Source: Turbatrix aceti
Taxonomy: Eukaryota > Nematoda > Chromadorea > Rhabditida > Panagrolaimidae
Length of the DNA: 64,000 nt
Assembly: GCA_963969345.1 (NCBI GenBank)
Contig: OZ017769.1
Span: 8,187,725-8,251,724 of the forward strand
Direction: 5' to 3'
Below the pieces are notes generated by a model, which was given only the letters and a program-made list of their open reading frames with translations, searched no databases and was not told the origin of the DNA. Positions 48,201 to 60,798 of this stretch are shown one piece after another. The translations under genes and the position numbers were made by a program. Positions within the stretch are counted from its first letter, which is position 1. Every line of letters starts with the position of its first letter.

Positions 48201-50459
48201 GGTACGAAAAAATTAGTTTTACGACAGAAAAAAATCTGCATCCCAGCACGAAAAAAAAGTTATACGATCCCTCGTGACAGATTTCGGTAACGATAGGCTC
48301 TACAATCAAAAATAATTCAGCAGCCAACAGCTCTTATCAGTCCAAGCTCCCGGAATAGTGCAGATAACGACAAAGCCCCTTGTGATCCCCCCAAAAAACG
48401 TGGAAGACCATAGATCGCTGACTTACTTGGTAACGTAGTCGAGGACGGTTCTTATCGTGCACGTGCCGCCTTCGAGCAGCACGCAAACGACAGGCACAGA
48501 GCGTTCGCTTCCATCGATTTTCTGCTTCTTCACAATGTATCCCTCGAGGCGGCGTCGCAGGATGATATCCGCGCCGTACCTGCCGATTGAGCCGTTGTCG
48601 ACGAGCAGGTAGTAGGAGTGTCTGTTGTTGAGGACGGCAAAGCGGCCTTTAGGCGAGAACGAGTGAGGGTGGTAGCTGACGACTTTGTCCTCGCCGACAA
48701 AGTCATCTCTTTTTTTCAGAAGGCCCCAGGGCGCAATTCCGATGCAGGTGATTCGAACTTTTCGTTTGTGGCCCAGGATGTTCATTGCGCCGTCGAGAGC
48801 GGCGGAGACGTATTTGACGACGCCGGCGTTGATGCCGGAAGTGATGATCCACGCGCCGGTGGTCGCGGCGGCTTTTAGGAGACCTTTTCGGAAAACTCGC
48901 GAAAGTTTTGCTTGCAAGCTAAAAAAAGTACATCAAAAAATGTTTCCATAAAAAATTACAGGTAAAAAAATCTAAAGAATTACATGTCAACAAAAAAATT
49001 TCCAAAAAATTATGTACGTCAACAAAAAAATTACAGATAAAAAAACTAAACTCACTTAAAATTCGAAATCCCGCCATGTACCGTAATAATAAGCTTAGGC
49101 GGTGGAATTTTCCAAATATGCTGGAACAAATCCATGATCCGCGCAGGATCGGTGTCAAAAGCCAGCCTCACGTACTGCGCCTTGTACGGATGAGGACCGC
49201 CCTGGAATTCAATAGTGCCGAAGGCGTCGGTGGGCTGAGTGATGGTGTGCTTCGAGATGGCCCATCTCGTGTCCCGGCCGTACCTGACCATCGGCGCGGC
49301 CCCCGCAGCCCCTTCGAGGGCGTAGGGAGTGTGATTTGTGCGCCATCGACCGCACCCGCACTTTTCGGGATCCTTGGTGGTTGGCACGAAGTACGCGCAG
49401 TCCCGCTTCTCGAACGCGTCCATGATCCACTCGTTCTGCTGTTCGGAGCCTTCGGAGGGGGCTCTCTTGCGACCGGAGATCAGGGCAGGGACTGCAGAAC
49501 GAATGGTGTCCATTGAGTTGGACACCGTCATCGTCTGAAAAACAGAAAAAATATAATAAATCAATAGGACAAAGGAAGATGAAAACGGCGTCCGAAATCG
49601 TTGAAGAAAAAGCAGAAAAAAAATCGTGTAGCACCCCAAAAAACAAACCATTGGTATTTTTTAGTGCGCAGCATGCTCAGATATGTATATGATTTTATCT
49701 AGATGTTTTGTATCGTAAGCAATAAACAGATCACAAAACAACGCGTGACCCGACCCAAACTATGTATCTAAATAATTGTCAAATTCCCCAGCAACCCAAC
49801 CCAGTACTCTTTTCCACGCCTAAGCCTCTTACAAGCAGCAAAAAATGTATCAATCAGCAACGCGTTATTGCAGAGACGAACCAAAAAATGAACGATACAT
49901 AGGTAATCAGTCAGTCTGTTAATTCCAAAAAAATACCAGGGCCAGGAGCCAGCAAGATAGATACATACTACCTACATATTTATCAGACAGGCTTCAACCA
50001 CATCGTCTCAGATATGTGAACGAACAGGTGAACAAAACCCAAACTACGTATGTATATGAAAATACAGTCTTGGCCGATAAGAATAAAAAAAGGCGGAACT
50101 GTCAAAAAAAAATTAGGCAGCGCAGATGCACCCAAAAAAATGAAAGAAAGAAAAAAACAAACCTCGATCTTGTCAATGGGCGGTTTTTCTTCCTGAAGCT
50201 CGCGTTGAAGCTGACCATCGCTCCCGCACCTGACGAAATCCTCGTCGCCGCAGATCTTGGTGATCGTCATCATCATGTCCCTCCAGTCGCCGGTATGCAC
50301 GTGGGCAGGTGGGGCATTGCCACTGCCCATCGAGCGTCGAATCCGCTTCGACGACGTCAGATGACGGTTTGTCGTCTTGGTATACCCCGAGGGCACGTCT
50401 TCGAAGTGAAGCTGGCCTCTTGTCCGGTGGGATGACGATGCTGCTCCCCGTTGTGCCAT
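42234..50459 (-). CDS. TRPM: TRPM family cation channel
   Basis: Ten exons (50459-50163, 49534-49056, 48918-48427, 48015-47301, 46873-45817, 45467-44810, 44752-44619, 44220-43323, 43276-42559, 42494-42234) give 1,902 residues. The long N-terminus holds TRPM homology regions: PKLIITVHGGISNF, GAWIITSGINAGV, RVPVVICDGSGRASDLLAF. Six helices follow (S1 FWAWTLSYVVFMCALIYVLL to S6 LLLISMLIAIFNNIF). The pore segment is YGEVYADEIDQC, acidic as in divalent-permeable TRPMs. The TRP box, IWLFQRYFQVMEYE, precedes a coiled coil (about 1,490-1,560) and a disordered acidic tail. There is no alpha-kinase or NUDIX domain, as in nematode GON-2/GTL and fly TRPM. The 46-base intron at 43,277-43,322 is inferred because the frame must shift there. 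An acceptor at 50,479 precedes the ATG. Confidence 0.95.
44260..44588. mobile_element. MITE-like palindromic element, copy B (in TRPM intron)
   Basis: It begins AGGGGCTTTTGATC and ends AATCCGCCCCT, with inverted AGGGGC tips as in copy A. Inside are GAACGTTCGCGAA and two minus-sense GTTCGTTCGC blocks. It fills most of the intron 44,221-44,618. It has no coding capacity. Confidence 0.6.
48095..48285. repeat. Degenerate tandem repeat (TGTCCCAGCACGAAAA unit) in TRPM intron
   Basis: At least five units of the type TGTCCYAKCACGAAAAA occur in the intron between TRPM exons 3 and 4, at irregular 30-60-base spacing, separated by variable AT-rich DNA. The unit resembles the 48-bp repeat of the GPR158-like intron. 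Confidence 0.7.
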
Positions 50460-53400
50460 CCTTTGCTTCGTCGCCCCCCTGCAACAAAAAAAAATATTTT
50501 TATCACAAAAAAAATTAAAAATTGTCAGCAAAGATCGATGGGTTCAATGAGATCGTAAAAAATGTTCTTGAACGCAAATGACGCAAACTATAGTGTAACG
50601 CACAAAAATTTGTTAGGGCAACTCGTTTGAGAATTGATCTGTTTTTGATAACGTAACGAAAAAAATAAATCAATAACCCTTCTGATTTTTGAAGAAGGAA
50701 ATAAAATGCATAAAAAATCGCCGATTGGCCCAGGTTGAATCGAGGGGGCGTGAAATCAAGTTTCAATCCAACGACGACCCCGACAACGACGACAAGGACG
50801 CTTGCATCTTGGCTGCGTGAGCAGGAACACCTGTCCACCTGCGCATGTCCCATAAAACAAACACACGTAATTTCGATGACGCGACTGAAAACTTTTTGAG
50901 CACGTTGAAAACCCACCAAAAACATCACTATTGCGCGTAACACAAGTTTTAACGATAAAACGTGGACTTTTGCAGAGTTTCAGAGAACAAACCCCAAAGT
51001 ACGCGTTGCACTGCATTTTATGATACAAAAGGTTTTTTGGAGGCCATTCCGGCCACCCGGTTGGCCAAACCAGACAACCAGACGTCAGACCTCCCGTGAG
51101 TCCCGTCCAACAAGCAAAAAAAGAAAAACTTACGGCCACTGTAGGATGCGTTTACAAACAAGAAACGATAGTCAAGCATGCAACTGTTTGCTTGATGTCG
51201 GCTAGCCGGGCTCGTCCAGAAGGCAGGTAAAGGTGAGTTTCGCGGTTTGCATGCACCTGAAAGAAATTGGCTTAGCTTTCTTTCACGTGTGTCGAAGATG
51301 GGCGGAACCCCTTCGCGCGTTGAGCCGTGTATTAATCCACGTAGAGCCTCTCTCGACGGCTTCGAGCGAGAACGAGAACAAGAACACTCACGGGAGCAAA
51401 ATTGGTTGCTTCCGTCGCAAATAACAGGTAAGCTGCGATATTTATACATACATACATTCGACAAATACTTCAAAACCCATTAAAAAAATTTTTGTGCTGA
51501 TAAAAAAAGACGCGGAAGTCAGTGAAAAACACGATTGATAAAGTTCTAGAGGATTCTTTGAGTGGAATCACAGAAAATATGCACTGCACGCAAAATATGC
51601 AACGAACGAACGAATAAACTTTGGTGGTATGGATAAAAAACCATAAAAAATGCAAGCAAGCTGGGCGGAACAAACGCAAAGTCGTTTTATTTATTTTGAC
51701 CTCACAAAGAACCGCCCGCAACCGCGAACCAACCAAGTTAGCGTGAAAATGAAAAAAATAACGGGAAAAAATAACAGTTCACCGTTTTTCTTCAAAAAAC
51801 CAACAAAAAAATATTCTGTTTTGTGCAGCTGCTCGCGAGCTCGGGGATGAAATGAAAGCTGCAACCATGACCATGATCATGAGTCATGGACACGCTTGCT
51901 TTTCTCCTTTCCCGGGGACAATGGTGGCAGATCTCGCGTGTTCTATTGTTGCCGGTCAAAGATAAAAACATGACTAGACAACGGACTGCTCTGCTCGTTA
52001 ACCATGTGCAAGAAAGGACCGTCTGGAAATAAATGTATGACCAGACAAATTTTTTTTGTTTTGGGTTGGATGCATTGAACCCGTGCCAAATTACATTTAA
52101 AAAAATTAAAAATGAACGGAATTAAAACAAAATTAAAAATGAACGGAAAAATGTTTTTTCTTCGAGTTCAGGCACTCCTGAGGGGGAGAACAAAGCTGGA
52201 GGAAACCTGAACAAAATTCCAAGCTGCTTGGTGATCTCGAACAACAAGCGAACGAACAACTGCTGACAGACAACGCGGCAGCCGGGTCGTGTGAACAAAC
52301 GCGACCTGAGAAAGGTGTCTGTGGTGGTGGGGGGGGATGATGCGTTCCCGATGATGATTGAAATGAAAAAGAGACGAGAAACCTGGTTACGCGCAAGCTC
52401 GGCCGGGATTACTGCGGTTGTGGTTGTGGTTGCGGTAACCGGGGTGGGAGGCACTCAAGAAGCGCGCTCGCACGCGAATTGGATTGGATTCGACTGCTAT
52501 ATGCTTTGCTCTGGTCTTGTCGACTGATTTTTTCCCAGGGTCAGTGTTGGGTCAACTCCGCCCTGGATTCTCCCATTCCAAGAAGGTGATCAAACACTAA
52601 TCGGTCGTTTTGGTCGCTTCCCGTAAAGGCAGAAGCGAGCAAAATCATGTGAATGTCCATCCATCCATGTTCATGCTCGTTTTGCCGGCCGGTTGAAAAA
52701 TCCAACGCCTCCGCCGGTTGAAACAAAAAATTATGCGGCGACGAAGCATTGTCGCCGACCACCTCCACTACGGCCTGCAGGGACCCCCAGACGACTGCGA
52801 TAGCGATGGTGAGTGCTTGGGGTTTTTTTTCTTCTTCCCAGACTGACTATAGTCTACTCGGGGCTAAGGAATGGGAATTGAATTGAATTTATGTCCGACC
52901 CATCGATTGACAAAAAATCAATCGAAAAGCGCGGAAACCGGAGAACCAAGCCAAGCCGCCGCCAGTCTGGCAGCTGCGCGCGCGCGACCGATTCGGCCCA
53001 ATGCCAAACGAAACCAAGCAACCGCCTGCAGCACTTTTCTTTCTTTTTCTGTCCTCCAAGGCAGTAAACACTAGTCAGGATGAGGGAGGGTTGTTTGTTG
53101 TCACGGACGATGGAAAACTGAATGAATGCATGGCGCCAATCGGAGACCACGCGCGCGCGCGTGTTAGCTAAGTATACTTTTTGCGTAAACAACAGGAGAC
53201 CAGACCAGACAAGACTCTCGAGTCGAGTCGAGTCCAGATGGCCGTATCAGGAAAAAGAGGAAGGCAGTTGAGCATTTAGCATTGATGTGAGAGAAATTGA
53301 ATTGAGTGGAGTCTGAGTCTGACTGACGCAAGTCGTCGGTCGCGGGAACAGTGAACAGAGGCGATGAATGACCACCCGCCACCGCCATCGGCCGCTGCCG

Positions 53401-56400
53401 TAGCCGCCGCCGGCCGCGGCCGCGGGCAAAAATGCCACACCGCGTTCGTTCGTTCGTTCGTTTGCTCGTTCCTTTCAGCCGCGCCAGCACCCCCTTTCAG
53501 CTTAATTCGGTCTCATTGCAACCAAAAATGACGAATTTTTTTCCATCTTTCTTTTTTTGATATATCAAAGGTTTTCGAAAATGCCAAAGAAAAAATCAAG
53601 GTGACCCGAACTAAATATTTTTCATTCAGTGAGAATTTTGCCCTCTTTAGAAAGGTAGCGTTGTAAAGAACAAAAAACGAACGCCGTGCTAGTGTAGACG
53701 TAGCACGGGCACGGGACATTTGCGTAGGGGAAAACTAACATCAAAGAAATAACGAATTGACTCGACTCGAACGTAAAAAACGAGGAAGAGGAATGAGGAA
53801 ATCAGCGGCGCTTTTGTTCAGGAAAACAAAAGAAACTACATAAAAAAAGGTAGTAGGCTGACACCTGTCTGGAAGCTTGTCTAGAGAGATAATCCAGTGC
53901 AATTGTTTTCTTGCACTTCTATGGCGCCCCGACGACCGCGGCCACGGCTACGGCCACGGCTACGACAAGGGACTAACTAATTCGTCTGCAGGGCTGGCTG
54001 GCATTGCTGCCTGTTGATCAGACGCCCGAGCTACGAGAAAAGAGGGAGCGAGGTCTAAAAAATATGTTATTCTGAAAATTAACCCCTAGTCTATTTTTTC
54101 TGAAAATTAAATAGATAATTTTTGATGACACAAAATTTCGCTTCTGGCATTAAAAAATAAAATACTGTCTGTAAAAAAGCAACTGCGCGCTGGGCAAAGA
54201 ACGAACGGAAGAACAAAATGTGTTCTCCAGGCGCCATTATAATTCCTAGACAACCCCCGGAAACCACCGACACCGGAAATTTATTTTTCTTCTGTTCTGT
54301 CGCCTTGAAAGACAAAAAAAACAACAATTTTTTAACATTTTTTTAACTTCAAAAGCCATAAATTGAAGCAAATGTGACGAAGCCAGAAATCTGCAAAATG
54401 GAAAACTGACTAGTTGTTTTGACAGCCAATCTGGGCGACGCCGAGGTGCTTAGAATGACAATTTTCGAGAAAGCCTATTTATTCTTCCATCCGAAAATGG
54501 AGAATTAAAAGGCAATTTTAAATAAAATGTAAGACGACAGATGAGTGTTACATTAGAATTCTGTTTATGACTTTGGTATGTGTGCTGGAGGAGATAACGA
54601 TACCGATGCACCCAAAAATGGAGGACACCTGATTCTGATAATCAGGAACCAAAATTGGGACAGACCATGACTTTTGGCTTGGAATAGCCTGACTAAAAAT
54701 TTTGAGGCCCAAAAAGTGTACTTCAAAATATACTTAATCACCTGGGCTAATATTTATATTAGAAGGATTAAATTTTGATTTATTATTTAAAAAAAAAATA
54801 TTATTAAAAAAATTGGAATCAAAATTTAAAATTTTTTTTCAAAACACTATTTTTTGACTTAAAAAAACTGGTCTAAAAAGAAAACAATTTAGTGTTTTTT
54901 TTGCCTTCATTGTATTTTTAATTTTTTAAAACAACTTTGATTGTATTTATAAAATTTCATATCAAGTTTGAACTTATGTTCATTGGACCGAAAATGGTGC
55001 TCGATTTTAGTCCCTGCTGATCACATCACAAATCACATTTGTCAAGTAATATTTCACTGAATTGCCATATTTTCTAACCAGCAGATGCAAAAAACCAAAA
55101 AAAAATTTGAAAACAGTTTCGGATTATCTTCCGGATCTTCGACGGTAAACAAACAAGTGACGAGCTCGCGAGCGATACTCGATAGTTTCAGCTTTGCTTT
55201 TGCTTTGTTTGGGCCGCAAACACCCGCAGTATAGTACACTTTTTGCAAGCCATATACACACGAGAGATGAGTGTTTGGCTCTCTACCGGTGTTTGGATGG
55301 ATGACCGATTTCAAGCACTAGGGTCCGTTTCCTGAAATGATATCACCCCTCCCAAAAAGCTGGTATAAATGGGCTGAACGGCTTCAGTCAAAAATTCCAG
55401 TGTCCTAGTACATTTCTGCCACTGATCTCGAGTTACGGTTCGTTCTGCCAACTTTTATGACGCAGGAGGTGTTCCCTAATTTTTAGTCGATGAAGTTTTT
55501 TGTCATATGCCACCTGTTTTTGCTAAATATTTTTTTGTGTGTAACTGGTGTGATTTTTGAGTTTGTCCGCAGGCGATCTCGCCAGCCAGCAGGCTAACTA
55601 AGAGGATGAAGATGGTGTTTGCACGAGTGATGGGAAATCATCACCAATGTATCTAGACGACAACGAAGACGAATACATACGACGACGACGACGACGACGA
55701 CAAGCCTCGCATCTGACAGCTTTTTTGTGACAGATCTTTTAAAATCTCGGCGATATGCGTACGTATATTTATCACGTTGCGTTGCGAAGCTGAGCAAGGA
55801 GCTCGCGTCTGTCCCGGTTGGTTGGTTAGGATGAGCAAGCACAGTTGACGGGATGGGACCCCTGCCTTTAGGCACTTTGCGTTTTTTTTTGTTTTTTTTG
55901 CCCCGGGCTCGGAGATTTTGTTGTCCTCTGAAGGTAAGAGATCAGATTGATCACAAAACCGGAAACAAGATGCCATGCTTTACCTTCTGGAAATCTTTTT
56001 CTTTTGCGGGAGATTAAATTATCCAGTCCAAACAGGTTCTCATTAACTTTGATTTCTTTCAGTTTTGTTTTGCAACTCGTGACTTTTTTTAGCATTTTCG
56101 GTCTCGCCAGGAATTAGACTGTTAAGAGCGTTGTTTTTACCTGTGTTCTCCGGTAGATGGGGCTTAGTCATGTTTTCCAGCACCCAGCACCCCTCACCTG
56201 AAGGAGGGAAGAAAAAATGAAAAATCAAAAAAAATCGGTTACCTTCCAAAAACAAACAGGGTTTCAAACTGATGTTTCGGAGCCTCCTTGCACTCAACAA
56301 GGAATTTGAGGAAGTCTTATCTCACCGCTCTTTCCGGGGCCCGGTGAAGAAGCAACCGGAAATGGGATGGTCACCTCCCCCCCCCCTCACCGCGCTTGAG

Positions 56401-56650
56401 TTTGCTAGGTGGAATAAAATAAATCTGTGAATGAAATAGGTCCTGCCTCCCCTGGAAACAAACTGCAAACTGGTCGCCTGCAGGCAGGACAAAGCAAGGC
56501 GAGGCGAGGGGGATCGCGCAATCAAAGCGGCTTTTGTCGACTTTTTAGGAGATGTGCTCCCGGCCCGCGTCTCGTTAATGTCATTCCCGGGGCCCCATTG
56601 TCTTTGATACAGGGTGGTGTCGAACGAATCGCTTTGCAGAAGACCCTCTC
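50460..56650. other. 6.2-kb intergenic region between TRPM and the cathepsin-like gene
   Basis: This is the largest gap in the window, between divergent genes. It holds a (CGTT)n run near 53,443-53,463, GGCCAC-type arrays at 53,935-53,967, a (GAC)n run near 55,680, and a T-rich, intron-like stretch at 54,050-55,020. No exon with splice sites and family likeness was found on either strand. A 5' non-coding exon of TRPM probably lies here. Confidence 0.55.
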
Positions 56651-58634
56651 ATGAAGTCGCGGCCCCCACAGACAGGTGCCGGCTGCGGCGGCGGCACCCA
56701 GCGTCAGTCGTCTACCTTCCTTGCCCGGAGGTGGCTCTACCTCGGCGCCGTCATCGTAACCCTCCTCGTACTCGGTATCATCGTAGCCGCCGTTGCCGTT
56801 CACCTGCAGCAGGAGAATGTCAAGCGACAGACCCGAACGGTCCACACGTACATGAGGAGTCTTGTCGAGAATGTAAATGCTGCGCCTGATGCGAGGTGGA
56901 AGGTGAGGGAAATTTTGTAATACAAAATGTCAAAAAAAATATATCTAGAAAATGTTGCAACATTTATATTTTTTTAGGCCAAGTTCAACCCCTTCGCGAC
57001 AAGGACACACGATTACAATTACAAGACGTTGAAGAACTCCACGGCCATCAAGGAGTACATCGGGTACATCCGCGAGATCTTTGACTCTGACAAAATGAAG
57101 GAGCACCTTGTGTAGGTTTTTTTGCAAACATGCAAGGACATTTTTTTCTCGTTTTTTTCGGGATTTCAACCAGTGTTGTCAGGTTCCCGACACGAAATTC
57201 CGGGTTTTTGGGTCCGGTACTCAAACGTTTTGAAGTCAGACGTCTGAAAACCCCCAAAAAAATTGACGTGAAAGTATAATAAAAAAAATTCCCTACAAAA
57301 CCATATTTTCGCTTCAGAAACCTCTCAATTGACTCTCCGACCCTTTTTTTTCGAATACCAACCGATTTTTTTGTTTCAACCGAATTTTACGATCTATTTT
57401 ATTTTTTTGTTGTTCTGGGGATTACAGGACACTGTTTCAAAGAACGATTAAAACCATTTGAAACAAAAATAATGTTGCAAGCGGACAAACAGGTAGGCTG
57501 TCTGTTGACAGCAAATTGGGGACCCCTGAGTCTCGCGGGACACCCCAAACATTCTTCGCCCGCACGTAGCACGTCCATTTTTGGAGCACAGGACAACAAG
57601 CTAAGATTAGAGGGTGTTTTGACTTTTTTTTACTTGTCTCGAGACGAAAACATTTATTTATCTTTCTTTGTTTAATCGCATTACCGTTGTTTTTTTCCTT
57701 GCAGCCAGCTCGACGCCTTCCCAGACGACAAATTGCCAAAACACTTTGACGCCCGCGAAAAATGGCCTAATTGTCCTTCTCTCCACTTTGTGCCCAACCA
57801 GGGAGGCTGTGGCAGTTGTTTCGTGAGTTTTCGAGGATCCAGAATTTTTTTAGACATTTTCAATTTCTTTAGGCGGTTTCGGCAGTCGGCGTAGCCTCCG
57901 ACCGAACGTGCATCGCGACCAACGGCACGCTCAAGGTCTGGCTCTCCGCCGAGGACCTCCTGGGTTGCTGCGCGGTCTGTGGCAACTGCTACGGCGGAGA
58001 TCCGCTCAAGGCGCTTATTTATTGGGTGCGAGAGGGTCTCGTCTCCGGCGGCCGGGATGGCTGTCGTCCCTACGACGTCGACCTGGAATGCGGAACGCCC
58101 TGCTCACCGGCTGTCTACCCGGAAGCCGAGTATAGGCGAACCTGCATCCGAAGGTGCCAAAACAACTTTTACCGCGATCGCTACGAAAACGACAAATACT
58201 TTGGATCCATGGCGTACACACTTTTCCCGCGACGAATGACAGTTGACAATCTCGGAAACGAGCGAATTCTAATGCCATCGATTATTGGGCACTTCAACGA
58301 CACTGCTTCCAAGCCGTTGACTCAGGATGACATCAGGAGCCTTATCCGGAAGGAAATCTACCTCTTCGGCCCGACTACCCTCGCTTTTCCCGTGACAGAG
58401 GAATTCCTCCACTACGAATCCGGCGTCTTTCATCCCTACCCCGAGCAGGACTTTGAAAAGCGAATCGTCTACTGGCACGTCGTCCGGGTCATCGGCTGGG
58501 GTGAAGACGAAGTTGGACCTTACTGGACCGCGGTCAATAGCTTTGGCTCGCACTGGGGCGATAACGGCCTCTTCCGCATCGATACCAGCCTCCTGGAACG
58601 CTTTGGACTCGAGTTCGAGACCGGCATGATGTGA
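56651..58634 (+). CDS. Membrane-anchored cathepsin B-like cysteine peptidase (C1A)
   Basis: Four exons (56651-56902, 56978-57111, 57705-57822, 57873-58634) encode 421 residues. A type II membrane anchor at about 31-53 (YLGAVIVTLLVLGIIVAAVA) replaces the usual signal peptide. The prodomain follows, then LPKHFDAREKWPNC at the mature N-terminus. Catalytic residues are present: Cys167 in QGGCGSCF (Phe replaces the usual Trp), His370 in YWHVVRVIGWG and Asn390 in AVNSFGSHWG. The occluding loop of cathepsin B normally has two adjacent His. Here that loop (CRPYDVDLECGTPC) has none, so dipeptidyl-carboxypeptidase activity is unlikely. An extra 30 residues follow YTLFP. It is probably a lysosomal or surface endopeptidase, by inference. 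A likely acceptor (ctttgcag) ends 11 bases before the ATG. Confidence 0.93.
57174..57196. repeat. Half-copy of the CGGGTTCTCG inverted-repeat family
   Basis: GTTGTCAGGTTCCCGACACG followed by AAA in cathepsin intron 2 matches one arm of the element at 62,907-63,004. The following 60 bases (GGGTCCGG and similar) are degenerate, and the opposite arm is not clear. Confidence 0.5.
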
Positions 58635-58724
58635 CGCTGTCTGTCTGTACATAGCCACATTCACACCCTTCATAAATTAAATCCACAGAAAGAAGATACA
58701 GCGTGTGTTGTTAAAAAAGGGGTC

Positions 58725-59935
58725 TTACTTGCTCTTGGACGAAGTCTTGTCATCTTTCGTGTCCGTCGAGTCCTTCGAGTCGGGCAGCTCGTCGACGAGT
58801 TGTCTGAGCGCTTCGGGATCAGTGACGATGACGCCGAGGCCTTCGCTGCTCGCAGCAGCGGGTTGATCGACGTCCATGGCGGTCTCCTCGCCCTCAGGGG
58901 CCGGAGCGGGGACGGGGGCAGCGGCCGGGGCGGCAGAGTTGTCCTGGAGCGACATCTGGAGGGCGAGAGCGAGCTGCTGCTCCTCGGTCATCGTCTCGAT
59001 GTTCTGCGGGACCGAAGGCGTCGTCGCAGCGGCGGCAGCAGCAGCAGCAGGGACGGCAGCCGAGTCGTCGACTTCCATGTTGGAAGGAGCGCCGGTGCCA
59101 TCGCCGCCTTCCTCCTGGCGCTGACGGGCACGCTGTTCCTCGAGGGAGACGCGAAGGGCGAGAGCCAGTTCCGGGTCTTCTTCCTCGTTGATCCCCAGGT
59201 CAAAGCCATTCGCAGAGATGAGAGGAGCCCCGGTGCCGCCGTCGGCACGGCAGATGGGAGACGTGGCAAGGGCTTCGCGGAGGGTGGTGCCGCCGCTGAC
59301 CACAACGAGGTTCGAGAGCGTGCCATCTCTACAAAAAAACATTCCAGGTGAACAAAACCGCCTGAATTTTCCAAAATAAAACACTTACTTTCCATTAAGC
59401 GTGTCAATGAACTCGTTGAGCTTGTTCTGGTTCTCCTGGTCAACTTCGCCGAAGCAGACGATGTCGACGTTGACCTTCTCCTTCTTGAGCTTCTTGGCAA
59501 GTTTGAGGAACTCAGGATTGTCGAGACCCTCGATCGGACTGCCCAGAAAGATGACGATCCGCATCTTGTGGTTACGGTTCTGTCGGTGCTTGAGAGCGAG
59601 GTGAGCGACTTTGATCGCGGGAATCACCTGGACCGCAGCGCCGAATTCGACGTCGTGGAGCCTCGCCTGAAGCTTGCGGTCTTCCTGCGTCATCGTCGAC
59701 AGCACCTTGATATCGTCAGCCATCGCGAGGATGCCGACAGCGTTTTCCGGATGACTCCGAAGTTTGCACTGCGCGACGAGCTGGGCGGCTTCGCGCTCGC
59801 ACTGGAGCCTCGTCGGCGTCAGATCGCCGTTGCGCATGTACTCGCTGTTGTCAATGCTGCAAGCAAACACAATCAAAATTTCCAAATACATTGATTTAAA
59901 AAAACTCACCAAATCATGGTACTTTCGAGCACCAT
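58725..59935 (-). CDS. PSMD4: 26S proteasome ubiquitin receptor Rpn10/PSMD4
   Basis: Three exons (59935-59910, 59856-59389, 59328-58725) encode 365 residues. The first exon is only 26 bases long. It joins the second to give [20 protein letters not shown], nearly identical to the human start. Residues 1-190 are the von Willebrand A domain that docks to the proteasome lid/base interface. Two ubiquitin-interacting motifs follow: LALALRVSLEEQ at about 218-230 and EEQQLALALQMSLQDN at about 280-295. A Lys/Ser/Asp-rich tail ends SSKSK. Ala-rich linkers separate the motifs. Family knowledge: it captures polyubiquitinated substrates. It is convergent with the cathepsin-like gene, with only 90 bases between the two stop codons. 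Confidence 0.98.
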
Positions 59936-60798
59936 TTTGGAAACCGGAAAAAAAAGTGCGGGTGAAACTAAACCGAGCTGCCTGAAATCACATGCCATTT
60001 AGCAAACTACATTTTATGCAAAACACACGACCGCGATGTATCCTTCAAATCAAGAAGCAAAAAACTTGGAGCAAAAGAAAAACAAAAAAACAAGGACGGT
60101 TGAAAATAGTTGATCGGCGAAGAAGCGAAATGTCATCAAAAACGAAGGGGAACTAAAGTCGTCTCGAGACCAATGAGTGGTCATCGTTTGCGAACGCGGA
60201 TTTACGTTCAAAACAAGAACCAAAACAGCCTGACTAAAATCCATGGATTGGTTCCATGACTTGGCCGAAGTCGTCGGCCGATAAGCTATCGGTCTAGCAA
60301 CCATTACTAACTTATTTTTATATCAATACATATAGACTTTCTCCTATTATCCAGTAAATTTTTCTAAAAAAAAGTGTCCATAAAAGCAAAAATACGTTTT
60401 TTTTCAATTTTTTTACCCAAATTCCCCGGAGGATTACTTTCCCCGGGGAATCCAGGAGACATCCCCCGTGTCGCCACCCTGAAAGATGTTTTGTTAACGA
60501 TGTGGAAAAAAATTTCCTCCCCATAGAAATTGCAAAAAAATGCTGACGTTCAATTTCTAAAAAAAATGCCTTATGCCTCAAAAATGATGTATTAGACAAA
60601 AGCAAACGATGAAAACCTTTCAATGTTTTGCAAAAGCGATTCTCAACGTAGGCTACAAAAAAACAGGAAATGTCTGGTTATCAAAAATCCTCTGATCTTC
60701 TGACTTTTAATTTTTCTTTTTGTTTCACAACGCATTCTCATTGCAACGGAATGTTTTTTTTTGTATCACGAAAAACGGAGCATAACAACGACAAACAA
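59936..60798. other. Intergenic region between PSMD4 and gamma-glutamyltransferase
   Basis: These 863 AT-rich bases hold the PSMD4 promoter and the 3'UTR of the gamma-glutamyltransferase gene. No further gene is supported. Confidence 0.6.

Noticed and set aside
50173..50487. Alternative minus-strand frame over the first TRPM exon (starting GGDEAKDGTTG)
   Set aside because: It does not join in phase with exon 2. The frame from the ATG at 50,459 does, and leads straight into the TRPM homology region.
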